A stretch of 64,000 nt of DNA, taken from assembly GCA_944392835.1 (NCBI GenBank), contig CALXYB010000006.1, forward strand, positions 1 to 64,000, read 5' to 3'. Position 1 is the first letter of the stretch; each line of letters begins with the position of its first letter. This document shows, one piece after another, positions 51,442 to 60,899 of this stretch. A program made the translations under genes and the position numbers. Under the pieces are notes generated by a model, which saw only the letters and a list, made by a program, of their open reading frames with translations, ran no database searches and was not told where the DNA came from. Source of the stretch: an uncultured Alphaproteobacteria bacterium (GTDB lineage: Bacteria; Pseudomonadota; Alphaproteobacteria; RF32; CAG-239).

Positions 51442-52344
51442 TTATTTGCGTTTTTCGGGCTTGCCGGCGATGATGATTTTTTTAAGAGAGCGCTTGTCAA
51501 GCTGTTGATATTCCTCTAAAGCAGCGGTAACGACAGCGCCGAAAATGACCACAGCCCAAGCCAGATACATCCAGATAAGAAAGACGGGTAGGGTAGCTAA
51601 AGCGCCGTACAAGGTTTTGTAAGTTGCGGCTTTTATCATGAAATAGGCGAATCCTTTGCGGAGAAAGGCAAACATAATAACGGCAACCAGAGAACCGACG
51701 AAAGCGTTGCCGATTTTGATTTTTTTGTTGGGAACCAAAACATATACCAAGACCAACAAAAGCATTGTTATCATTGACGGGATGAGCTTGCTTATGAGAA
51801 TCTCTGTTGCGGCTATGTCTTGCGGCATAAATTTTTGCAGGGTAAACAAGTATCCGCGCATGGAGAAGGCTGTGCCTAAAAGCAGGGGGCCTAAGGTGAT
51901 GACCGTCCAATAAAGCGTAATCTTTGTTGTCAAGCGGCGCGGACGTGTTACTTTAAATATGAAATTCAGACTGTTTTCAATAGTGGAGAGCATCAAAATG
52001 GCCGTGATGGCAATACTGACAACGCCGATGGTGGTCAGTTGCGCTGAGGCGTCAATGAATTCTATCAGATATTGGCTGACCTCTTGTTCAATCGTTGGAA
52101 CAAAGTTGCGCAGCAAAAAGTCTTGGATTTGTTCTTTGACACTATCAAAAACAGGAAAAGCGGAGAAAACAGATAAGCCGATGGCAAAAAGCGGAACAAT
52201 GGCGATAAGCGAAGTATAGCTTAGAGAGGCGGCGACGCGAAAAATTGTGTCGTTTTGGGCGCGGCGGCCTAAGAAAAACAAAAATTCTCTAATGGTTTCC
52301 GTGTGTTTGCGCAGTTTGCTTTTAAGTTCGGTTTTCCAATACAT
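51442..52344 (-). CDS. YihY/BrkB family inner-membrane protein
   Basis: Six hydrophobic segments are visible over 300 residues. Family blocks are RVAASLSYTSLIAIVPLFAI near residue 37, TLYGALATLPVFLIWMYLAW near 246, and VVIFGAVVTAALEEY. Bacterial members were once annotated as RNase BN, wrongly; the function is unsettled, with lipid export and virulence links proposed. The C-terminus is basic and short. It ends 160 bases before recA begins, so recA probably has its own promoter. Confidence 0.9.
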   Translation of the reverse strand: MYWKTELKSKLRKHTETIREFLFFLGRRAQNDTIFRVAASLSYTSLIAIVPLFAIGLSVFSAFPVFDSVKEQIQDFLLRNFVPTIEQEVSQYLIEFIDASAQLTTIGVVSIAITAILMLSTIENSLNFIFKVTRPRRLTTKITLYWTVITLGPLLLGTAFSMRGYLFTLQKFMPQDIAATEILISKLIPSMITMLLLVLVYVLVPNKKIKIGNAFVGSLVAVIMFAFLRKGFAYFMIKAATYKTLYGALATLPVFLIWMYLAWAVVIFGAVVTAALEEYQQLDKRSLKKIIIAGKPEKRK

Positions 52345-52366
52345 ACTGATTACCTGAAAAAAAATG

Positions 52367-52395
52367 TTTACAAAGAATGTTTAATCTAATAAAAC
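52367..52395 (+). promoter_or_regulatory. Probable promoter of fabI
   Basis: TTTACA (52367-52372), a spacer of 17, TAAAAC (52390-52395). Confidence 0.5.
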
Positions 52396-52454
52396 GTCTA
52401 TCAGAATTTGATTTTAATATATTTAATTTTTTTAATAAAGCAAAGGAAAATATT

Positions 52455-53285
52455 ATGACAGGGACTACACCATTGATGGCCGGTAAAAAAGGTTTGATTA
52501 TGGGCTTGGCTAATGATAAGTCCATTGCTTGGGGTATTGCTCAGGCTTTGGATGCTCAAGGCGCTCAAATTGCTTTCTCTTACCAGAATGAGGCTTTGGA
52601 AAAAAGAGTTAAGCCGCTTTCGGAAACTCTCCACTTTGAGCCGACTCTGATTAAGTGTGATGTTACCGACTCTGCCAGTGTGGAAGCTTGTTTTAAAGAG
52701 TTGGGCGAAAAATGGGGCAAAATTGATTTCGTGGTTCATGCTATTGCTTTTTCTGATAAAAACGAGCTCAAAGGCCGGACGATTGATACTACTTTGCAAA
52801 ATTTCTTAAATACAATGCATATTTCTTGCTATTCTTTCTTGGAAACATGCCGTTGCGCTGCTCCGATTTTGAATGATGGCGCAGGTATTGTTACCTTGAC
52901 TTATTTGGGCGGCGAGAGAACTTTGCCAAATTATAATATTATGGGTGTGGCTAAAGCCGCTTTGGATGCCGCTGTTCGCTATGCTGCTGTTGACCTCGGT
53001 GTTCAGAATGTTCGCGTTAATGCTATTTCTGCCGGTCCGATTAAGACTTTGGCTGCTTCCGGTATCGGTGATTTCCGCAAGATTTTGCGTTGGAATGAGC
53101 TCAATGCTCCTTTGAAACGCAATGTTACGCAAGATGAAGTCGGTCGCGCCGCATTGGCTTTGTTATCTGATTTGGGAATGGGTATTACGGGCGAAGTTTT
53201 GCACGTTGATGCCGGTTACCATTCAATCGGTATGGTAGCTTTGGACAAGGCTCATGAATCAGCTGAGGTTTTGGCTGAATTTTAA
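52455..53285 (+). CDS. fabI: Enoyl-[acyl-carrier-protein] reductase (NADH) FabI
   Basis: FabI does the last step of each fatty acid elongation cycle and is the triclosan target. It is a short-chain dehydrogenase fold: GLANDKSIAWGIAQALDAQG binds NADH, FSYQNEALEKRVKPL follows, and HAIAFSDKNELKGR is conserved. The catalytic Tyr-x6-Lys is in PNYNIMGVAKAALDAAVRY. SAGPIKTLAASGIGDF lines the substrate loop. The ATG at 52455 (MTGTTPL) has AAAGGAAA upstream; an ATG-like extension to 52377 is rejected. The length of 276 is typical. Confidence 0.97.
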   Translation: MTGTTPLMAGKKGLIMGLANDKSIAWGIAQALDAQGAQIAFSYQNEALEKRVKPLSETLHFEPTLIKCDVTDSASVEACFKELGEKWGKIDFVVHAIAFSDKNELKGRTIDTTLQNFLNTMHISCYSFLETCRCAAPILNDGAGIVTLTYLGGERTLPNYNIMGVAKAALDAAVRYAAVDLGVQNVRVNAISAGPIKTLAASGIGDFRKILRWNELNAPLKRNVTQDEVGRAALALLSDLGMGITGEVLHVDAGYHSIGMVALDKAHESAEVLAEF

Positions 53286-53314
53286 CTTGAGTTTTAAGTC
53301 ATAATCTTTATATT

Positions 53315-53348
53315 AAAAGCCATTGGCCTTGTCGGCTGATGGCTTTTT
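53315..53348 (+). terminator. Rho-independent terminator after fabI
   Basis: AAAAGCCAT pairs with ATGGCTTTT, with inner GCC/GGC pairs and a T-run. Confidence 0.85.
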
Positions 53349-53365
53349 TATGAAAGTATGAGAAA

Positions 53366-55180
53366 ATGAATCAGATTGAAACGCCTTTTCCGGCCTTGAA
53401 AACAAACAGAAAAAAAGCTTTGGCTACCAAAATTTTGGTGAAATCGGTGGTCTATTCGTTTGCTCTGTTCGGTTTGTTGTTTATTGTTTTGCTTTTGTTT
53501 GTACTGAATATGCTCAGACAAGATGATTTTGTGGCGGCTGAAGTGCCGGATAAGACTATCTTAGTTGTGGATTTTAATGAAAATTATCCGGAAACGCGTA
53601 GTGATGATTTGTTTACGGAGTTTTCCGGTATTCCTTCTTTGTCTTTTTATGATTTGATTAAAGCTATTAATTTGGCTGCTTTAGACCCTAAAGTGAAGGC
53701 TTTTGTCGGCAATGTGAGTGTTTCGGGACTCGGTATGGCACAGATTGGGGATTTGCGCGAGGCAGTTAAGGTTTTTCGCAGTACCGGTAAAAAAGCTTAT
53801 CTTTACTCAACGGGATTCGGCAGTTTTGGGCAGGGTATGCGCGAATATTATTTGGCAACGGCTTTTGATGAAATTTGGATGCAGCCGACAACAGAGGTCG
53901 GAATTACGGGGGTGAGCATTGAAGTTCCGTTTGTCAGAGGGCTGTTGGATAAATTTGGAATAAGGCCGGAGTTTTATGCCAGACATGAATATAAAAATGC
54001 GGCTGCGTCGCTTTTGAACAAGGAATTTAGCAAAGAATATCGGAGTGAGATGAAAAAGCTTGGCGGCGGTATCTTTGAAAAGATGGTTGAGGGTATGGCT
54101 GAAGCCAGGGGTATTAAAAAGTCTGAAATTGAAAAGGCTGTTGATGATGCTCCGATTACGGCAGAAAAAGCTTTGGATTTGAAATTGATTGATAAAATTG
54201 CCTACAAGCCCGATTTGATAGAGCAAGTGATGAATGATACTAATGCCGAAATGGTTAATGTGTTGGATTATGCACTTAGTATTAAAGAAGGCAAAAAAAA
54301 TCGTCCGACAGTGGCTTTGATGGTTTTGGAGGGGATGATTACGGAAGGCGAGAGTGTGTCTAGCCCGTTGCAAGGCGAGGCGGTTGTCGGTGCTGATACA
54401 ATTGCTCGGCAACTTGATGAGATTGCGCAAGATGAAAATGTTAAGGCTTTGGTTTTGCGTGTTAATTCTCCCGGAGGAAGTTATACAGCCTCTAATGAGA
54501 TTTGGTATGCCATTATGCGTCTAAAAAAGCAGAAAATGATTCCCGTGGTTGTATCTATGGGGGATTATGCCGCATCGGGCGGATATTTTGTGGCTTTGGC
54601 CGGAGATTATATTATTGCCGAACCTCTTACAATTACCGGTTCAATCGGTGTCTTGGGTGGTAAGATGGTTTTGAGCGAGCTTTGGAAAAAGCTTGATATC
54701 AATTGGGGAGAGATAAAATTCGGTAAAAATGCCGGAATTTTGAGTTCTAACCACGTCTTTACACCGGCGGAAAAAGCCATATTTAATCGCTCTTTGGATA
54801 ATATTTATAAAGATTTTATGGAAAAGACCGCAACAATCAGGGATATTAACCCTAATGAGATGGATCGTTTGGCACGCGGCAGAGTTTGGTTGGGGCAAAA
54901 CGCCGTTGATAACAAATTGGTAGATGCGTTGGGCGGAATTAATGCTGCTGTGGCAAAAGCCAAAGAATTGGGCGGAATTGAGCCGAAAACACGCTTTAAC
55001 ATCACTTATTATCCAAAACGCAGAAGTTTTCAGGAAAAGTTGGCTCAAATGCTCGGAAATGGTCCGAAAATTTCTGTTAATAAGGTTGTTAATGATTTTG
55101 GCTTTGAGGCCAATGATATTAATATGTTGAAAAGAATGAGGTATGAAACGGTGTTGCCGCCGTTTAAAATTGTTTATTAA
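53366..55180 (+). CDS. sppA: Signal peptide peptidase SppA, 67K type
   Basis: SppA degrades leftover signal peptides in the inner membrane. One membrane helix at about residues 28-50 anchors two tandem ClpP-like domains. The Lys of the catalytic dyad is in the first half (ARHEYKNAAASLL) and the Ser in the second (MGDYAASGGYFVALAGD). LVLRVNSPGGSYTASNEI and GSIGVLGGKMVLSELW are further blocks. At 604 residues it is the long form found in E. coli. It begins 18 bases after the fabI terminator and is followed after 12 bases by gatC. Confidence 0.94.
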   Translation: MNQIETPFPALKTNRKKALATKILVKSVVYSFALFGLLFIVLLLFVLNMLRQDDFVAAEVPDKTILVVDFNENYPETRSDDLFTEFSGIPSLSFYDLIKAINLAALDPKVKAFVGNVSVSGLGMAQIGDLREAVKVFRSTGKKAYLYSTGFGSFGQGMREYYLATAFDEIWMQPTTEVGITGVSIEVPFVRGLLDKFGIRPEFYARHEYKNAAASLLNKEFSKEYRSEMKKLGGGIFEKMVEGMAEARGIKKSEIEKAVDDAPITAEKALDLKLIDKIAYKPDLIEQVMNDTNAEMVNVLDYALSIKEGKKNRPTVALMVLEGMITEGESVSSPLQGEAVVGADTIARQLDEIAQDENVKALVLRVNSPGGSYTASNEIWYAIMRLKKQKMIPVVVSMGDYAASGGYFVALAGDYIIAEPLTITGSIGVLGGKMVLSELWKKLDINWGEIKFGKNAGILSSNHVFTPAEKAIFNRSLDNIYKDFMEKTATIRDINPNEMDRLARGRVWLGQNAVDNKLVDALGGINAAVAKAKELGGIEPKTRFNITYYPKRRSFQEKLAQMLGNGPKISVNKVVNDFGFEANDINMLKRMRYETVLPPFKIVY

Positions 55181-55192
55181 GAGGAAAAAAAT

Positions 55193-55480
55193 ATGGCTAT
55201 TGATACTGAAACCGTGAAAAGGGTGGCTTTTTTGTCACGCCTGAGAGTGGACGAAGATAAAATTGTGGAAACTGAAGAAGAATTTAATAAAATCCTTAAT
55301 TGGGTTGAACAACTGAATGAAGTTGACACAGATAATGTGGAGCCGCTGGTTTCGGTTAACCAAACGAATTTGGAATGGCGTCAAGATGTGGTTAATGATG
55401 GTGAAAAAGCCGAAGAAGTGTTGAAAAATGCGCCAATGTCCGAGTTTGGATATTTTGTTGTGCCGAAGGTTGTGGAGTAG
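55193..55480 (+). CDS. gatC: Asp/Glu-tRNA amidotransferase subunit GatC
   Basis: GatC is the small clamp that holds GatA to GatB. It has the family pattern [37 protein letters not shown] and the terminal block [16 protein letters not shown]. The length of 95 is standard. GAGG stands 9 bases before the ATG. It starts the order gatC-gatA-gatB, with gaps of 5 and 2 bases. The complex converts Glu-tRNA-Gln (and Asp-tRNA-Asn) to the amide forms, so the organism probably lacks GlnRS. Confidence 0.96.
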   Translation: MAIDTETVKRVAFLSRLRVDEDKIVETEEEFNKILNWVEQLNEVDTDNVEPLVSVNQTNLEWRQDVVNDGEKAEEVLKNAPMSEFGYFVVPKVVE

Positions 55481-55485
55481 GGAAG

Positions 55486-56940
55486 ATGACGGATTTAACA
55501 AAACTGACAATTGCTGAAGCCTTGAAGGGGCTTAAAGGTAAAGAATTTAGCTCTGTGGAGCTGACAAATGCTTATGTTGAGCAGATGCAAAGCCACCGCA
55601 ACCTTAATGCTTATGTTTTGGAAACACCAGAGAAAGCCTTGGAACAAGCCAAAATCTCCGATGAAAAGTATAAGAACGGCACGAACGGAGCTTTGGAAGG
55701 TATTCCGCTTGGTGTTAAAGATTTGTTCTGCACCAAGGGTATTCGCACCACGGCTTGCTCGCATATCTTAGATGGTTTTGTGCCGGAGTATGAATCAACG
55801 GTTACGCAAAAATTGTTAGATGCCGGAGCTTCTTTCTTGGGCAAGCTTAATATGGATGAGTTTGCTATGGGCGGAAGTAATGAGACAAGTTATTACGGAC
55901 CGGTGGTTAACCCTTGGAGTAAAGATAAGTCCTTAGTTGCCGGAGGTTCTTCCGGAGGTTCGGCTGCGGCTGTTGCTGCCAATATTTGTGCGGCAGCTAC
56001 GGGAACGGATACCGGCGGTTCTATTCGTCAACCTTCAGCTTTTTGCGGTGTGACGGGAATTAAACCAACTTATGGTCGTTGTTCTCGCTATGGTATTATG
56101 GCTTTTGCTTCATCCTTAGACCAAGCAGGACCGATTGCTAAAGATGTTCGTGATTGTGCAATTTTGCTTAAGGCGATGTCCGGTTATGATAATAAAGATT
56201 CAACCTCAGCAAAAGTTGATGTGCCTGATTTTGAAAAATTCTTGGGACAAGATGTTAAGGGTATGAAAATCGGTATTCCGGCAGAATATAGACCGGAAGG
56301 ACTAAACGCAGAAATTGCAGCTGTTTGGGATAAAGGTATTGAGATGCTCAAAGCACGCGGGGCCGAGATTGTTAATATATCTTTGCCACATACGAAGTAT
56401 GCTTTGGCAACTTATTATATTATTGCTCCGGCGGAAGCTTCTTCAAATTTGGCTCGTTATGATGGTTTGCGTTATGGTTTGCGTGTGCCGGGTGAGCATT
56501 TGGATAATATGTACATCAACAGCCGTTCGGAAGGTTTTGGGCGGGAAGTTAAACGTCGTATTATGATTGGTACATATGTTTTGTCTGCCGGATATTATGA
56601 CGCTTATTACCTGAAAGCACAGAAAGTTCGCCGCCTTATCCGTGATGACTTTATGAAGGCTTTTGAAAAATGTGACGTGATTTTGACGCCGACGGCACCA
56701 ACGCCTGCTTTCCCGATTGGCGACAAGTCTATGCAAGAGAATCCGATTAATATGTATTTGAACGATGTCTTTACGGTTTCAATAAGTTTGGCGGGGTTGC
56801 CGGCCATGAGCTTGCCTGCAGGTTTGTCTGCCGAAGGGTTGCCTTTGGGGTTGCAGGTTATCGGAAAAGCGTTTGACGAAGGTGCGGTTTTCAAAACAGC
56901 ATCGGCCTTGGAAGAAGATATTAAGTTTGTGAGGAAGTAA
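55486..56940 (+). CDS. gatA: Asp/Glu-tRNA amidotransferase subunit GatA
   Basis: GatA is the amidase that frees ammonia from glutamine. The Ser-cisSer-Lys triad is visible: Lys in [14 protein letters not shown], cis-Ser in [20 protein letters not shown] and the nucleophile in [32 protein letters not shown] precedes them. The length of 484 is typical. GGAGTAGGGAAG precedes the ATG. Ammonia passes to GatB through the complex. Confidence 0.98.
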   Translation: MTDLTKLTIAEALKGLKGKEFSSVELTNAYVEQMQSHRNLNAYVLETPEKALEQAKISDEKYKNGTNGALEGIPLGVKDLFCTKGIRTTACSHILDGFVPEYESTVTQKLLDAGASFLGKLNMDEFAMGGSNETSYYGPVVNPWSKDKSLVAGGSSGGSAAAVAANICAAATGTDTGGSIRQPSAFCGVTGIKPTYGRCSRYGIMAFASSLDQAGPIAKDVRDCAILLKAMSGYDNKDSTSAKVDVPDFEKFLGQDVKGMKIGIPAEYRPEGLNAEIAAVWDKGIEMLKARGAEIVNISLPHTKYALATYYIIAPAEASSNLARYDGLRYGLRVPGEHLDNMYINSRSEGFGREVKRRIMIGTYVLSAGYYDAYYLKAQKVRRLIRDDFMKAFEKCDVILTPTAPTPAFPIGDKSMQENPINMYLNDVFTVSISLAGLPAMSLPAGLSAEGLPLGLQVIGKAFDEGAVFKTASALEEDIKFVRK

Positions 56941-56942
56941 AA

Positions 56943-58400
56943 ATGGCTGGATATATTATTGAAACAAAAGAAAACAAATGGGAAGTTATCTGTGGTTTGG
57001 AAATCCATTGCCAGATTATTTCTAAGTCTAAGATGTTCAGCGGTGCCTCCACGGTTTTCGGAGCTGATGCTAATGAGCATGTGTCCTTTGTTGATGCGGG
57101 AATGCCCGGAATGTTGCCGGTCTTGAACGAAAAATGTGTTCATCAGGCGGTTAAGACTGGTTTGGGATTAAACGCTAAAATCAACAAATATTCGCAATTT
57201 TCTCGCAAAAACTACTTTTATGCGGATTTGCCGCAGGGCTATCAGATTACGCAATTCCAATATCCGATTGTCGGTGAAGGAAAAGTTCTTATTAATCTGG
57301 AAGACGGAACAACCAAAGAAATTGGTATTGAGCGTATGCATATTGAGCAGGATGCCGGAAAGTCCATTCATGATATCGACCCGAAAAAGACCTTTATTGA
57401 CTTGAACAGGGCAGGGGTCGGTTTGATGGAAATTGTTACAAAGCCTGATTTTCGTTCTCCCGAAGAAGCCGGTGCCTTTTTGAGAAAACTACGCTCTATT
57501 GTTCGGTATTTGGAAACTTGTGACGGAAATATGGATGAAGGCTCTATGCGTTGCGATGTTAATGTTTCGGTTCGCAAAGTCGGTGAGGAAGGCTATAGAA
57601 CGCGTTGCGAGATGAAAAACGTTAACTCGGTTAAATTTGTGATGGCAGCCATTGAAAACGAGGCCAAACGTCATGTCGAAGTTTATGAAAACGGCGGAAA
57701 AATTGAGCAGGAGACGCGTCAGTTTGACCCATTAACGGGACAAACAAAAGTTATGCGCAAGAAAGAGTTTGCCCATGATTATCGTTATTTCCCTGAGCCG
57801 GATTTACCGCCTTTGGTCTTGACCGACGAATATATTGAGGATATTCGCAAAGAGATGGTTGAGCTTCCCGATGCTAAAAAAGCACGTTTTATCAAAGACA
57901 TGGGCTTGACCCCTTATGATGCTGATATTTTGTGCGAAAACAAGGAAGTAGCCGCTTTCTTTGAAAAGGCAGCTCAGGGGAGTGATGGCAAAAAGGTAGC
58001 TAACTGGATTATGGGTGATTTCTTCGCAATGCTGAAAGCACGCCATCTGGAGCTTGAACAAAGCCCGATTAAGCCTGAGAATATCGGAAAACTGGTTAAC
58101 CTGATTAACAGCAATGTTATTTCGGGAAATATCGGTAAGGAAGTTTTCCAGATTATGGCCGAAACAGGTGAAGAGCCTGAAAAAATCGTTGAGGAAAGGG
58201 GACTTAAACAGGTTACGGATACCGGCGCAATTGAGGCTATTGTTGACCAAGTGATTGCGGATAATCCGGATAATGTTGCCGCATATAAGGCTGGTAAAAC
58301 AGCATTGGCCGGATGGTTTGTCGGGCAGGTTATGAAGGCCTCAAAAGGTAAGGCAAACCCAGGAATCGTTAACAAAATGATTGCTGAAAAGCTGAAGTAA
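56943..58400 (+). CDS. gatB: Asp/Glu-tRNA amidotransferase subunit GatB
   Basis: GatB binds the mischarged tRNA and does the kinase and amidation steps. [19 protein letters not shown] gives metal ligands, [20 protein letters not shown] and [15 protein letters not shown] are conserved, and [11 protein letters not shown] follows. The C-terminal helical and YqeY-like tail (about residues 330-485) contacts tRNA. The length of 485 is standard. GAGGAAG precedes the ATG. A GC-rich hairpin follows its stop. Confidence 0.98.
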   Translation: MAGYIIETKENKWEVICGLEIHCQIISKSKMFSGASTVFGADANEHVSFVDAGMPGMLPVLNEKCVHQAVKTGLGLNAKINKYSQFSRKNYFYADLPQGYQITQFQYPIVGEGKVLINLEDGTTKEIGIERMHIEQDAGKSIHDIDPKKTFIDLNRAGVGLMEIVTKPDFRSPEEAGAFLRKLRSIVRYLETCDGNMDEGSMRCDVNVSVRKVGEEGYRTRCEMKNVNSVKFVMAAIENEAKRHVEVYENGGKIEQETRQFDPLTGQTKVMRKKEFAHDYRYFPEPDLPPLVLTDEYIEDIRKEMVELPDAKKARFIKDMGLTPYDADILCENKEVAAFFEKAAQGSDGKKVANWIMGDFFAMLKARHLELEQSPIKPENIGKLVNLINSNVISGNIGKEVFQIMAETGEEPEKIVEERGLKQVTDTGAIEAIVDQVIADNPDNVAAYKAGKTALAGWFVGQVMKASKGKANPGIVNKMIAEKLK

Positions 58401-58405
58401 TCTTC

Positions 58406-58437
58406 TTGGGGCGGCATTCCACCGCCCCAGATTTTTC
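58406..58437 (+). terminator. Terminator after gatB
   Basis: TGGGGCGG pairs exactly with CCGCCCCA around seven bases, followed by AGATTTTTC. Confidence 0.82.
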
Positions 58438-58443
58438 TTTGGA

Positions 58444-59016
58444 ATGAATATGGATTTTTTAGAGTTTTTGAAAAATTATCAAGCCTTTAATGAAGAGGAA
58501 GAAGTTGAGCGTAAGGAAATTGTACAATTTGTGCAAGCTTTCGGCGATAAATCTTACGATAGAGATAATTTGGTCGGGCATTTTTCTTCTTCGGCGTGGA
58601 TTGTGAACAAAGATCGCAGTAAGGTTTTGATGATTTATCATAATATGTATAAAACTTGGGCTTGGGTCGGCGGACATGCGGATGGAGACAAAGATTTGCT
58701 TCATGTGGCTTTGAAAGAGACGCAAGAAGAAACAGGGTTAAAAAATGTTAAGCCGGTCTTTGATGTGCCAATAGATTTGAATATGATGGTGGTGCATAAC
58801 CACTATAAACGCGGTGTTTTTGTGCCGCGGCATTTGCACCCGAATGTGGTTTATTTGTTGGAAGCAGACGAAAATGAGCCAATCCGTATCAAGGAAGATG
58901 AAAATTCTGCCGTTGGTTGGCTTGCGTTTGATGAGGTTAAAGACTATGTAACAAATGAGTACACCATAGTTTATTATCAACGCATTATGGAAAAAATAAG
59001 AAAATATAAGTGGTAG
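58444..59016 (+). CDS. Nudix hydrolase
   Basis: A Nudix box is recognisable between residues 77 and 100: GGHADGDKDLLHVALKE continues into TQEETGL, with the REUxEE core read as KETQEE. WIVNKDRSKVLMIYH is the strand before it. The N-terminal 45 residues are helical and acidic. Nudix enzymes split nucleoside diphosphate-X bonds; the substrate is unknown. The first ATG is at 58444 and a second at 58450. It lies just after the gatB terminator with little room for a promoter, so it may rely on read-through. Confidence 0.85.
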   Translation: MNMDFLEFLKNYQAFNEEEEVERKEIVQFVQAFGDKSYDRDNLVGHFSSSAWIVNKDRSKVLMIYHNMYKTWAWVGGHADGDKDLLHVALKETQEETGLKNVKPVFDVPIDLNMMVVHNHYKRGVFVPRHLHPNVVYLLEADENEPIRIKEDENSAVGWLAFDEVKDYVTNEYTIVYYQRIMEKIRKYKW

Positions 59017-59022
59017 GTAAAA

Positions 59023-59796
59023 ATGAGCAGTGTTTTTATGCAAGGATTGTTGGCATCTTTAGTCGCCGGTTTGGTTACGGGCGTTGGCGGTTTTATGATA
59101 TTTTTGAAGAAAAAATACACCCAAGACAATATTAACTGTATGCTTAATATTGCAGCTGGGGTTATGTTGGCAGCTTCATTCTTTGGGCTCTTGGTGCCTT
59201 CCATGCATAAGATTACGACTTTTCATCCAGATATTCATATTGCCGGATTTTGGTTCTGTGGGGCTGTTTTTGTCGGTGTGGCTTTGGTTTGGCTGTTGAA
59301 TGACCTTTTGCCGCATGAACATAATAATATGGGTTTGCATGGTTTGCATTTTACACTCAAAAAGGCTTGGCTCTTTATTATTGCCATCACACTTCACAAA
59401 CTTCCCGAAGGTTTGGCTGTTGGTGTCGCTTACAGTGCCGAGGACTTTATGAATCCGGATAGTTTGGTTATCGGTATTGCCGTACATAATATTCCTGAAG
59501 GTTTGACAATAGCCATTTCTTTGGTGGCGGCAAAATGTTCTAAACTCAAAGCGGCGACAACAGCATTGCTTATCGGTATGGTGCAGCCTTTGGGAGCGTT
59601 GCTTGGGTTGTTGACAATGGGTTTGAGTGATAAAATTGTGCCTTTGGGAATGGCAATGGCCGGCGGAACACTCTTGTTTGTGGTTATTAACGAAATTTTG
59701 CCCGAAACCTATGGTATTAAACAAACCGAAAAATCTGCATTCGCGGTGTTTGCCGGTTTTATCTTTATGACATATATCAGTATGGTTATGGAATAA
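59023..59796 (+). CDS. ZIP-family metal transporter
   Basis: It has eight hydrophobic segments over 257 residues. The two metal-binding helices are clear: ITLHKLPEGLAVGVAYS and IAVHNIPEGLTIAISLV. MLNIAAGVMLAASFFGLLVP is another conserved helix, and LPHEHNN in the loop is a histidine-rich metal site. ZIP proteins such as ZupT import Zn2+, Fe2+ or Mn2+. It begins 6 bases after the Nudix stop and ends one base before the next gene, so the three genes are probably one operon. Confidence 0.92.
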   Translation: MSSVFMQGLLASLVAGLVTGVGGFMIFLKKKYTQDNINCMLNIAAGVMLAASFFGLLVPSMHKITTFHPDIHIAGFWFCGAVFVGVALVWLLNDLLPHEHNNMGLHGLHFTLKKAWLFIIAITLHKLPEGLAVGVAYSAEDFMNPDSLVIGIAVHNIPEGLTIAISLVAAKCSKLKAATTALLIGMVQPLGALLGLLTMGLSDKIVPLGMAMAGGTLLFVVINEILPETYGIKQTEKSAFAVFAGFIFMTYISMVME

Positions 59797-59797
59797 G

Positions 59798-60679
59798 ATG
59801 TGGGTTCTGTTTACACTCTTAACCAGCTTTTTTAATGCGGCTTATTTTCTTCTTAATCAGAAAATGGCGATGAGTGCGGCTTTGTTTATGGTTTATCGCG
59901 GATGGGCTGTCTTCTTTATGCTTTTGCCATTTGTTTTTTTCTTTGAGCCGATTGAAAATTGGGAGTTTTATGCTTTGTGCGTGGTGCAGGGGGCTTTGGT
60001 GGCTTATGCTGACGGGCGCTTCTTTGCAACCTTGCGGCGCTTTGGCGCAGAAGTGGCGACTTCCTTGCAACCTTTTTCTATCGGAATAACTTTTGTTTTA
60101 TGGCTCATTATTGCGCCGTCTACAATTTTTGTTTATTTGCAAAAGCCGATGGAGGCCTTGTTTATTGTTTTGGCCTTGGCGGGAATTGTTGTCTCCGTCA
60201 GGTTGTTTAACAAGAGCAAGGTTAGTATGCAGGCGCTGAAATTTGTGATTTCGGCTCTTGTGGTCGGGGCAATATGCGATATCGTCAACAAAAAAGCTAT
60301 GAGCTACGGGCAGGGAGATGTTGTTTCGGCAAGTTATTTCTATGTTTTGCTGATTGCTTTGGTGGCCGGAGTTATCAATTTTATTGTTTATTTGCGTCAA
60401 GATGGAACGCTTAAACAAGCGGTTGCAAAGCAAAATCTTAAATATTTGCCTGTGTTTTTGCTTTTAATCGGTTGTAATGTCAGTAAAAATTTTGCGATGT
60501 ATTATGCTTTTAATCCGTCTTATGTCGCGGCTTTGCTTTATATCTATATTTTGTGGATTGCAGGCTATAATTGGATAAGGGCAAAAATGGTGCCGGATAT
60601 GGTTTATAATCGGATGAATGTTAAGGCGGCAGCTTTGCTGCTTTGTTCCGTTGTGGTTTTGATTTTGGCTGCTGATTAA
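59798..60679 (+). CDS. DMT-superfamily (EamA-like) transporter
   Basis: Ten hydrophobic segments in two repeated halves fit the drug/metabolite transporter superfamily. The signals are weak: QPFSIGITFVLWLIIAP in the first half and NPSYVAALLYIYILWIAGYN in the second stand where EamA repeats end. The substrate is unknown; many relatives export amino acids or nucleotide-derived compounds. It follows the ZIP gene with a one-base gap. No terminator is seen before the tRNA promoter. Confidence 0.75.
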   Translation: MWVLFTLLTSFFNAAYFLLNQKMAMSAALFMVYRGWAVFFMLLPFVFFFEPIENWEFYALCVVQGALVAYADGRFFATLRRFGAEVATSLQPFSIGITFVLWLIIAPSTIFVYLQKPMEALFIVLALAGIVVSVRLFNKSKVSMQALKFVISALVVGAICDIVNKKAMSYGQGDVVSASYFYVLLIALVAGVINFIVYLRQDGTLKQAVAKQNLKYLPVFLLLIGCNVSKNFAMYYAFNPSYVAALLYIYILWIAGYNWIRAKMVPDMVYNRMNVKAAALLLCSVVVLILAAD

Positions 60680-60707
60680 AAAATGTTGAGAATTATTATT
60701 TTTGCTA

Positions 60708-60736
60708 TTGACGTTGAGGGAAACATAATATAAATA
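60708..60736 (+). promoter_or_regulatory. Promoter of tRNA-Ser(GCT)
   Basis: TTGACG (60708-60713), then TAAATA at a spacing of 17 (60731-60736), or TATAAA at a spacing of 15. Confidence 0.5.
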
Positions 60737-60755
60737 TAACTCCGTTACCGAAATT

Positions 60756-60844
60756 GGAGAGTTGGCAGAGTGGTAATGCAGCGGATTGCTAATCCGTCAT
60801 CCTGTTAAAGGGATGCACAGGTTCGAGTCCTGTACTCTCCGCCA
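60756..60844 (+). tRNA. tRNA-Ser(GCT)
   Basis: An 89-base class II tRNA with encoded CCA. The acceptor GGAGAGT pairs with ACTCTCC, the anticodon loop TTGCTAA gives GCT, and the long variable arm is CATCCTGTTAAAGGGATG. Confidence 0.97.
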
Positions 60845-60846
60845 TT

Positions 60847-60872
60847 AAAATCGTCGCAAGACGATTTTTTTT
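60847..60872 (+). terminator. Terminator after tRNA-Ser(GCT)
   Basis: AAAATCGTC pairs with GACGATTTT around GCAA and ends in a long T-run. It stands only 27 bases before the HEPN gene. Confidence 0.88.
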
Positions 60873-60899
60873 TACTGTAAATTTTCTTAGGATTTAAGT